Assembly: GCF_947179515.1 (NCBI RefSeq)
Contig: NC_067477.1
Location: 76,168,644 to 76,232,643, forward strand
DNA from: Apodemus sylvaticus
Lineage: Eukaryota; Chordata; Mammalia; Rodentia; Muridae
Length of the DNA stretch: 64,000 nucleotides
Direction: 5' to 3'
The position numbers were made by a program, and so were the translations under genes. Positions 55,735-64,000 of the stretch are shown one piece after another (within the stretch, counting starts at the first letter, position 1; every line of letters begins with the position of its first letter). Under the pieces are notes generated by a model, which searched no databases, was not told the DNA's origin, and saw nothing but the letters and a program-made list of their open reading frames with translations.

Positions 55735-55885
55735 GAAGTCTAAAAGACAGTGGCTCTAGTTTGTTCTCACTCATTTAATTCTTGTTTGACCTTGGCCTCT
55801 TTAAATCTTTATTTGAGATGTCAATTAGAAAAATTTATTTGGATTTTATGAGATAATATTTACAATTGGACTAACTTAAATCATG
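55735..55885 (+). repeat. MIR-like ancient SINE fragment
   Basis: 'cttgtttgaccttggcctctttaaatctttatttgagatgtcaattag...ggattttatgagataatatt' follows MIR text (gaccttgggcaagttacttaacctc...aatgagataat). Confidence 0.55.
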
Positions 55886-56380
55886 ACAGGAAATAAGTCC
55901 TATGTTTTTATGTGGTAATGGTTCATTTGTAGTTAGTGTCACTTTTTATTTAAAAAAAATATACATTTTTCCCTGATGTTTAATTTTTCCTCAAATTTCA
56001 AAAACAAATTATTTGTTTTCTCCATGTAACAATTTCCAAAGGGATAAATACCCATATATTCTCAAGTAGTATAAAACAAGCAAATAGCTGTAAATGTGCT
56101 TTTATTCAGCAGAACTTATTGTTATCTCAGGGGCTTACTACTGCATAAACTCACTCCTTCTAGCTCTTCCTGAATTTTGGCTAGGTGGTTCAACTCAGCT
56201 CTTCTTGCCGAAATTCCTCTCCAAGTTAACTGATTCAGACTATCTTCTCTTGGCTTCTGACTAAATGCTCTGCTTGGTCTCAAACTAACACTAGCAATCT
56301 GTTCTAATCTTTTGGTTCCTTCTTGTTCTCTGTCTTCATATGCAACCTGTTTATATAAAACTGTTCTGGTAAAACTCCTA

Positions 56381-56412
<32 letters not shown>

Positions 56413-58875
56413 CCCATCTGCCTGTATTAAGTCACCTCTCTTTCCCAGGCTGTTCTCATGATAGTTGGGTGTATCCTAACTCCAACACATTCTGTTCAAT
56501 ATTTCTCTTATTCATTATTTTGTCTGCCCCCCAATTAGACATCACTTTCAGACATGGCTACTTCTTTCTACAAACTAATCTTACCTACATTGTTTAGGAT
56601 TAAGGGTATATATTCCAGTAAGGGAGATTAAAAGTGTGAGGTTTGTCTATATTCCATCAAGAATCACACAGACCTCAGTCTTTGGGTATGATCCTGTTAC
56701 AGATCAGCCATGTTGCTGGATTAAAATTCCTCTTTAAATAGCTGCTGTAAAATACATGTCAGCTTGTAACAGTCAATGCATACATCCTCACATGCTTCCT
56801 TTAGATTTGTTTCCAGACTGTGCACTAATTATATTTTCATAACTATCTGGTAATCTAATATAATTGTTACATGTAGTAGAATGTCATTTAACATGCCCAT
56901 CTCTGCACCAGAGTCAAACTGTGCATAATTTCTATAAATTTCTGAATTAGATGTGAGTGGCTGATTTTATGCTCACTTTGTTTTGTATCATGATACTGTA
57001 ACACGGCAGAAATTGAAGACATCTTCAAAATATTGGATTGCCACAAAAATAATCCTAACAAAAATAGTTTCTTACTTTTGTGATGCATTTTCTGGTCTAT
57101 AAATGCTGTAAAATCATTTCTAGCTTTTTGTAGTGTGGATGGCACCAACTCAATGACCTTAATAATTTGATATAACATATTATTTAAAGTTAAATTAGAT
57201 CAATCATATCACTAGACTCTTGCTAATACTTTTCACAAAAAGTTTAACTTACAGATCAAGTTTTTAAAATTTTAAAAGTTCTAAATTCAAATCAAAGATT
57301 CAACTGATTGCACAAAGTCAGCCCAACCTAGAGTAGGACAATTTACTGTACTATGTTTAGTTAATCATTTAGTAGGAAAACAATCTTAAAGAAATATCTA
57401 AATCAAATGTTGACCAAATAATTGTTTGACATATGATTCGATTGCATTTACATGTAAAGTTAGCCATCCCAATGCTTTATAAATGGAGCTTCATATTATT
57501 ATTTACTAATTCCAAACAATAGTTATCCTAGGAATTCAGCCTCCTTCAGGATACCCGCCTGCATCTTGTCTAGTACAAAATATTTGCACATGTTAAAATC
57601 ATATTTTTCCATTTCACAGTTTATAATTCTTGGCATGAAGGGCTCTGAATATATTTGGTACCAATACACCATGAAATTACATTACAGTGATTTAATAAAA
57701 GATTTAAATATATGCATGCAGATGAAAAGATAAAACATTTATATATTCAAAAAATTAGTTAACCCACCAAAGCGACTTAACTTAGTCTCTGGTCTTTTAA
57801 ATTCAACATATGGCAATATTTTTTTGTGTTGTTCTTTATTAATTGAAAAAATTTTATAAAAGTAATTTTATAAAATTTTACTAAGCTGCTGAAAAACTTG
57901 AGTCTTCTTTGTACTAAATCCCAGCAGTTAATTTTCATTTATATTTGTAGGTCATATATCAATATTTGAATATTAACTCTAGAACTCACTGTGAAAGATC
58001 TACAAAAACCATAAGAAAAGAAACTAAATTCTATATGCAATATTATAAAGAATAATTAATATTGACTATGAATATGAAGGATAGTCTATATTCTAAGAGA
58101 AATTTGAACAATCCTTCATTTATAGTTGGGGATTAAAATTGGCAACCATCTGTCTTGAATTCATTTATATTTATTTCCCATTTTTCTTTCTAGAGTCAGT
58201 TTTTTGAGAATTTTTGGTGAAGTTGTTGTATAAATTATACTGTGACAAGGAAGCCCTTTCTGCCCATTAACTTTCTGGCTGCATATCCTATGCTGGTAAG
58301 AAAAGTGCCTTGGGACACATGTGCATTTTGAAATTTTAATATCTTTTAAACACATATCAACAAAAGTACAGAAGGAGTTTTTTGTCTTAGGTACTTTCAG
58401 AAACCTTGTAACATAAATAATAATCTTTGCCCACTGCACTTTTGGCCTTTGATTCATACCTGAAATCTGAGCAGCAGTTAATGAGACCACGATCCACATA
58501 GGTCACATGGCATTTTATTTAGAAACAAGTGCATTTGGCAACTAAATCCAGAACAAAGATTCTTAATCTCTGGGCAGTTTGCATAAACACATATGCAAAG
58601 TGTTCTGTGTATGTATAAATATACTGATGTTCATGGCCAGAAAGTCTATCTTTAGTCTATACGTCAGTCTTCATAGTGATTCTCATCCCACACAGGCTAA
58701 GGCAACCAGACCATTAATAGGGAGAATGTTGTGTTGCACTATTCCTTGGGAGACATGAACAAGTGCTTACAGACTGCAGAAAAAGAACTAGCAACAAATG
58801 AAAATAAGATACCACCAATGTTAACACCAAACTTGGTGAGCCTGCGAGTGTTATTAGACTCACAAAAATACAGAT
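55886..58875. other. Unassigned sequence with (TCTG)5 microsatellite
   Basis: (TCTG)5 then TCTA units at 56381-56411. A 112-codon minus ORF at 58161-58499 is the longest open frame outside identified repeats; I do not recognise it. No other feature. Confidence 0.45.
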
Positions 58876-59088
58876 GAATTGAGCCCTCACTAACTTGCTT
58901 TTTGAATTCTGAGTTTACTACTATTTATAATCACATGAGTGGATGTTTGAAAAGTGTCTCCATTCCCTGTATGTATGTGAGAACAGAGATATAGAAGGCG
59001 ATTGGCAACACATGCTTGTTGAATAGCAATTTTCTCTGAAATTGAAACCTTGCATTTTGGAGAGACGCTCACTAAAACACAGGGTCTT
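58876..59088 (+). repeat. Inverted repeat, left arm
   Basis: About 213 bp whose reverse complement recurs at 59433-59642 at roughly 80% identity by eye. Shared blocks include gatatagaaggc(g/a)attgg, acacatgcttgttga, ttttctctgaaattgaaacctt and tcactaaaacacag(g/a)gtctt. It does not match any L1, SINE or LTR described here. Confidence 0.85.
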
Positions 59089-59432
59089 AACTACCTACAG
59101 AAAGAAAAATGCCCCAAAGATAGTTGTATCATTAAACTCTACTCCTAACAGGTGAAAACTCACCCAAGAAGGAAACTAAGAGCAATCTGCACAATCTGAA
59201 GGCAGCTTCTTAGGTTGAGCAGGGTCCTTTGCAGGTGTCTCCATAGGCCTGTGCTTTGACAAGGAAGTTCAGCTTATCTGACAGTATTTTCTGCATTCTT
59301 TACTGCTCACACATACTCCAAGAATGAGGAGCCTAGTGAGTTTGGTCAGTCTAAGGGACTTCATGAACAAAGCCACTTAATTCCTGAGCTTAAGGAATTT
59401 CATTTCAGGTTGAACTATTTTGACTTCCCCTA
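59089..59432. other. Spacer between inverted-repeat arms
   Basis: 344 bp with no ORF or repeat recognised. Confidence 0.5.
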
Positions 59433-59642
59433 AAGACTCTGTGTTTTAGTGAACTCCCCTCCAAAATAAGGTTTCAATTTCAGAGAAAAGCACTACTCAA
59501 CAAGCATGTGTTTCCAATTGCCTTCTATATCTGAGTTTTCACATGCATCCAAGGAAGGGAGAGATTTTCCAAACACCCATTCATGTAATTATAAATAATA
59601 GTAAGGTCAGAATTCACAAAGCAAGCCAGAGGGGTTCAATTC
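59433..59642 (-). repeat. Inverted repeat, right arm
   Basis: Reverse-oriented partner of 58876-59088. Similarity fades at the outer end near 59642 (attgaaccc on the minus strand) and at the inner end near 59433. Confidence 0.85.
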
Positions 59643-60654
59643 TAGCTAATGATGTTGTCTTGAGACTATAGACAATCCTGGGATAACATTTTTCTCCCAA
59701 GGATCTTTGTCTATTCTCTTACGGCCCACAAGTGATTGGGTAGGGTCCATCCACATTATTCAGGAAAATTTGCCTGTCCTATTGTCTACTATATCAAATG
59801 CTAACCTGTATGAGCTGCTTTCAGGGCAGTATTTACAGAGTGAGATTCTAACACAAACTTCATGTTATTACCAAGATAAGTTGACATGTGAAAGTTTTCA
59901 TTGACCCTTTATACACACTGGTCTTCTCTTTTGTTTTTTCAGTGGTAGTTCAGTTAGAACTTCTATTGCTTCCTTTGTAGACCCTGTGCACTAGATCAAG
60001 ATTCTGCCTCATCTTCCCATTTGATGGGCAGAACTGTAGATCCATATTACTAGATGCCACAAGCTTCTCTAACTTTAAGTCTTAGCAAGTAACAAAGCAA
60101 CGACCAAAGGCTTCAAACAGAGGTTTCACAGACACAAGTGTAGAGAAACGCAGGACATGAAAAAAAGAGAAGTGTAAAACAGATATTACAGGAAACATCT
60201 TCACAACAGTTTAGTATTTTAGGCACTTTTCCTCTCATAACTACTATACAATATTTGACTGAGCTTTAATGGTAACTTTTACAATTTATGATACAGTGTG
60301 ACTTTTATTCGTAAAAGCACACACATTTCTACGTTTGAAAATGTCAAGGAATCACTGTGAAATTAGTTCTAATCGGATCCTTGCCATTAGTGAAGTGTGA
60401 ATTCAGCAGCATTCAGAGGAAATGGCTTTAGGAATATAAAAGTTAATCTATCATGCTAAAAGATCATTGAAAACACTATTTTATAAGCCAAATTGATGGC
60501 AGCTATATTAACCAAAATACATTTGCAAAGGAAATTTTAAAGAAGTATATCTTTATTTCCATTAGATGAAAGTGTATGCATGCTTCCACTCAGATATATG
60601 CAGTTAAAATTATAGAATATTTTATAGCTTGAAAGAACTTAATTATGAAGTCCA
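59643..60654. other. Unassigned sequence
   Basis: No gene or repeat recognised. Confidence 0.45.
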
Positions 60655-60760
60655 GCACTTTCATTTTATGCATAAAGATACCAACGCCTAGCAAAGTCAG
60701 ACTAAATAACATGTCTAACGTCTAGTTAATAGTACTCCCAACATTAGGGCTCTTTTCTGA
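60655..60760 (-). repeat. MIR-like ancient SINE fragment
   Basis: 'ctttcattttatgcataaagataccaacgcctagcaaagtcag...' resembles the MIR core (cattttacagatgaggaaactgaggc...) with heavy divergence. Confidence 0.4.
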
Positions 60761-61039
60761 TGTTACTTCGTGTCTGATGCTATTTCATTTCTATAACAAA
60801 AATCTATTGAACAGTTTCTCCATGGGCTGAGGCAATGTCACATGGAAGAAACCAGCTCCCCAGAAGCCCAAAATAAGGAGAGAAATTGATTATGCAAGTA
60901 CAGACTGCCTGAGCCTTAGGTTATCATATTTTTCTTAGTTTTTGAATGTTGTAAATGCCTGTCATGTGGTCACTTAGTGACACCTCACCTGACCATTAAA
61001 GTCAAAGTCCTGATATTTTTTTATGCCCATGTATATAGT

Positions 61040-61362
61040 TGCTTCATTGCTGCTTTGGTAAAAAATACTCTGACAAAAGCAACTTAAGGGAAAGAGGGTT
61101 TGGTTTGCTTTACCAATCTAGAATGAGGAGTCCATCATAATGGGAAATACATAGCAGTAGGCAGAAGGCATGGCAACAATACCCACATTCAGGAAATGGA
61201 AAGAAAGTTGAGTCAGTCTATAAACCCTCAACACTTGCCTACAGTGATCTACTGCCTCAATAAAACTCCATATCCTAAAGGTCCACAATGTTTAAAACTA
61301 TTGAAATGCAAGTGTTCAAAAATATAAGCCTCTGGGGATGTTGCACATTCAAAGCACAGCAC
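61040..61362 (-). mobile_element. Rodent LTR-like repeat, solitary
   Basis: 'ttgctgctttggtaaaaaatactctgacaaaagcaact...' to 'ggggatgttgcacattcaaagcacagc'; the same general type as 17086-17392, diverged. Confidence 0.55.
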
Positions 61363-62454
61363 TGTTATTGAAGTTGGTTATCAAATCACATTGAAAATGG
61401 AATCCATATACTTTATCTCACATTCGTCACAGTGCTCACACATTCAAAGCTTTAATATTTAACAGAATTTTTCTTAAAAATGGATACAATGGATAAACTC
61501 TAAATCATAGTGGGAGCCTTTAGGATTTTTATTTGGCAATTGTAAACAATAATCTCGGAATACCTCAATAATTTATTCAATAAGGTATTGTTGCTCCAAA
61601 TTAGGATTTTGTGCTGAAAATAATAGTAATTTTCTACTCTCATGGAAATGAATTCTTGGCAGCACAGGATGGCAAGAATAAAACCAAACAAACAAACAAA
61701 GGAAAAAGAAAATGCCTAGAGTGATAAGAGAAGTGTAAATGCATAATTTATTTTCATGTAAAGGCTGTGGAAAACCTGAAAGACAAGTCTTATTTGCAGA
61801 AAGACCTGAAGGAATTGAGGAAGTACATTTTGTAAATATAAGAGATGCACACTCTTGGCAGAGAGCAACAAGTTCCTCAGGAAGTGTTAGGAAATGTGTT
61901 AGCATAATTTTCTTGGAATATTCTCAACCTAGTTACTATCTAGCAGGTATCATTAAATAATATGTTTAGACTAATATCATATCACTATTGGAAGAGTAGT
62001 AGGAATAGTTATGTTAAGAAAACTGGTTGCTTTTTTATTTCATAATCAGAGAAACGTGGAAGGATGTGGCAAAGATAAGACCCTATTCAATATAAATACA
62101 TTATTGTGAGAGACTTAAAATGGTATACTGAATGGAATTATTTTTATGATTTCCCTGGCAATTCCTATGCCAGGAAAAACTCGCTGCATTTTCTACAAAA
62201 TTTCTATATTAAAAAGGATTGTCTGTGGGCTTAGCATCCTCTGCCCAGATATATTCTTCAAATTACTCCATCATGCTTACTCACAGGTTTTCTACGTTTC
62301 TGACTTCAGGATTGGGAACAAAACCTCCAACATCTGTATTCCTTTCCACTGTATTGGAAGCAGAAATTAGCTTCAAGTTAGTTTGCATATATACAAACTT
62401 ATCATGGTGACTTGTTGAGGGAAGTTCTCATTACTATTATGAGCCTAGCCAAAG
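61363..62454. other. Unassigned sequence
   Basis: No gene recognised. Two short overlapping ORFs around 61573-61960 on opposite strands are not convincing. Confidence 0.45.
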
Positions 62455-62757
62455 CATAACCTCAGAGCTCCCAGGGACTTAATCACCAACCAAAAAGTAT
62501 ACATGGAAGGACCCATGGCTCCAGCCACGTGGGCAGCAGAGAATGGCCTTGTCAGACATCAATGAGAGAAGAGGCCTTGGACTCGTGAAGGATCATTGTC
62601 CTAGTGTAGGGGAATGCCAGGACAAGGAAGCAGGAGGGGTAGGTTAGTGAGCAGGTGGAGAGGGAATGGGATAGAGGGTTTTCGGAAAGGAAACATTTTT
62701 CTGAGGGAAAGGAGATAACATTTGAAATGTAAATAAAGAAAATATCTAATAAAAAAG
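62455..62757 (+). mobile_element. 5'-truncated L1 3' UTR (rat-like)
   Basis: 'cagagctcccagggacttaatcaccaaccaaaaagtatacatgg' through 'aacatttgaaatgtaaataaagaaaatatctaataaaa'. Clean tail with poly(A); no clear target-site duplication. Confidence 0.88.
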
Positions 62758-62777
62758 GAAGTTTGGGATTTTTTCAT

Positions 62778-62778
<1 letters not shown>

Positions 62779-62826
<48 letters not shown>
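62779..62826. repeat. (AT)n microsatellite
   Basis: About 23 AT units shortly after the L1 poly(A). Confidence 0.95.
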
Positions 62827-62830
<4 letters not shown>

Positions 62831-63120
62831 TTATTATTCCTCCCTATAACGATCTTTCAGAACGATGGAATTTTTTAATAGAAAGGGGTTATGGAAGAAT
62901 TCATACAGTAAGAATTATTCACTTACTGAGCATTTTTGTTTTAAATAGTTTCTTCTACAAATAATTATTATTTGAATCAAGAATTCTAAATAAATTTTGA
63001 ATGAAGTACTATAAGTAGAATGGGCATCTAGTTTTGCTTAGAATGGTAAATTGGTATTATATATCTATAGAGAATGGTCTATAGTATTATCTATCATCTG
63101 AATGCTGATGCAAAGAGAAA
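62827..63120. other. Unassigned sequence
   Basis: AT-rich; nothing recognised. Confidence 0.45.
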
Positions 63121-63955
63121 TTTTTTTAATTTTTTTATTCGATATAATTTATTTACATTTCAAATGATTTCCCCTTTTCTAGCCTCCCCTCCCCGAAAGT
63201 CCCGTAAGCCCCCTTCTCTTCCCCTGTCCTCCCACCCACCCCTTCCCACTTCCGCGTTCTGGCTTTGCCGAATACTGCTTCACTGAGTCTTTCCAGAACC
63301 AGGGGCCACTCCTCCTTTCTTTTTGTACCTCATTTGATGTGTGGATTATGTTTTGGGTATTCCAGTTTTCTAGGTTAATATCCACTTATTAGTGAGTGCA
63401 TACCATGATTCACCTTTTGAGTCTGGGTTACCTCACTTAGTATGATGTTCTCTAGCTCCATCCATTTGCCTAAGAATTTCATGAATTCATTGTTTCTAAT
63501 GGCTGAATAGTACTCCATTGTGTAGATATACCACATTTTTTGCATCCACTCTTCTGTTGAGGGATACCTGCGTTCTTTCCAGCATCTGGCAATTATAAAT
63601 AGGGCTGCTATGAACATAGTAGAGCATGTATCCTTATTACATGCTGGGGAATCCTCTGGGTATATGCCCAGGAGTGGTATAGCAGGATCTTCTGGACGTG
63701 AGGTGCCCAGTTTTCGGAGGAACCACCAGACTGATTTCCAGAGTGGTTGTATGAATTTGCAACCCCACCAGCAGTGGAGGAGTGTCCCTTTTCCTCCACA
63801 CCCTCTCCACCACCTGCTGTCTCCTGAATTTTTAATCTTAGCCATTCTGACTGGTGTAAGATGAAATCTCAGGGTTGTTTTGATTTGCATTTCCCTAATG
63901 ACTAATGAAATTGAGCATTTTTTAAGATGCTTCTCCGCCATCCGAAGTTCTTCAG
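63121..63955 (-). mobile_element. L1: 5'-truncated young L1
   Basis: Minus-strand L1 end: poly(T) near 63121-63140, then the same 3' UTR as the full-length copy (ttcgatataatttatttacatttcaaatgatttcccc), then ORF2 C-terminal text up to 63955. The text then departs from L1 ('caggagatgac'). No convincing target-site duplication at its ends. Confidence 0.9.
63375..63941 (-). pseudogene. L1 ORF2 C-terminal fragment, open frame
   Basis: 188-codon open frame from MAEKHLKKCS at 63941 to the natural ORF2 end (SLISGY, stop at 63375). It includes the Cys-rich motif C-x3-C-x7-H-x4-C (WRGCGGKGTLLHCWWGCK region; the first Cys is replaced by Trp) and an intact C terminus. It is a truncated piece without endonuclease or reverse transcriptase. 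It is useful as the reference showing that the copy at 2403-6226 lost one base. Confidence 0.9.
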
Positions 63956-64000
63956 GAGATGACTTTTGTTCACAGTTCCAGGTTACAGTTCATCAGGACA
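63956..64000. other. Flank of the last L1
   Basis: 'gttcacagttccaggttacagttcatcagg' resembles the start of a rodent LTR-like repeat but is cut by the window edge. Confidence 0.35.

Noticed and set aside
56381..56411. Possible CRISPR-like or other regular repeat array
   Set aside because: It is a simple (TCTG)n/(TCTA)n microsatellite without spacers.

Overview
The window looks like a gene-poor, AT-rich, transposon-packed stretch of a murine rodent chromosome (rat- or mouse-like; I cannot fix the species). The evidence is several LINE-1 (L1) elements whose ORF1/ORF2 and 3' UTR sequences are of murine type, B1 and B2/B3-class SINEs, and rodent LTR-type repeats. No host protein-coding exon, CpG island of a host gene, tRNA or rRNA is visible. 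Every long open reading frame is an L1 ORF, an antisense shadow of one, or low-complexity DNA.

Region by region. 1-590 is the 3' end of one plus-strand L1. From about 595 to 11630 an old plus-strand L1 has been split twice. A full-length younger L1 (2157-8719, minus strand) is flanked by the 15-bp target-site duplication AGAATATACCTTCTT. A 5'-inverted L1 (9600-11048) is flanked by AGAAAGTGTGGAACAG. 11640-15440 holds two older L1 remnants lying tail to tail; the second is interrupted by another 5'-inverted young L1 (14119-14980). 15450-26200 is mostly unassigned DNA with scattered LTR-like repeats, two SINEs and a clean solo LTR at 25210-25631 with 6-bp duplications. 26220-29465 is a plus-strand L1 with its 5' UTR but no 3' half; it carries an apparently exact 263-bp duplication. 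29470-40350 is mostly unassigned, with a B3-like SINE, an L1 tail, an LTR-internal-LTR element (36824-38759) and a truncated U4 snRNA retropseudogene (39139-39198). 40360-45560 is a decayed, nearly full-length minus-strand L1. 45570-64000 holds an LTR with a long homopurine insert, further LTR-like repeats, SINEs, MIR fragments, a third 5'-inverted L1 (51987-52864), an unexplained inverted repeat (58876-59642), and two L1 3' ends, the last near the right edge.

The window is best read as a stratified record of retrotransposition. L1 machinery of different ages inserted elements into one another, and target-site duplications and 5' inversions remain visible. The full-length L1 at 2157-8719 has a tandem-monomer promoter and both ORFs, but it is inactivated by two stops in ORF1, one stop in ORF2 and a single-base deletion near the ORF2 C terminus. 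I found no convincing new functional system. The observations most worth a second look are the 263-bp internal duplication, the unexplained inverted repeat, the U4 retropseudogene and the three 5'-inverted L1 copies. Repeat-family names were assigned by reading, not by a database search.
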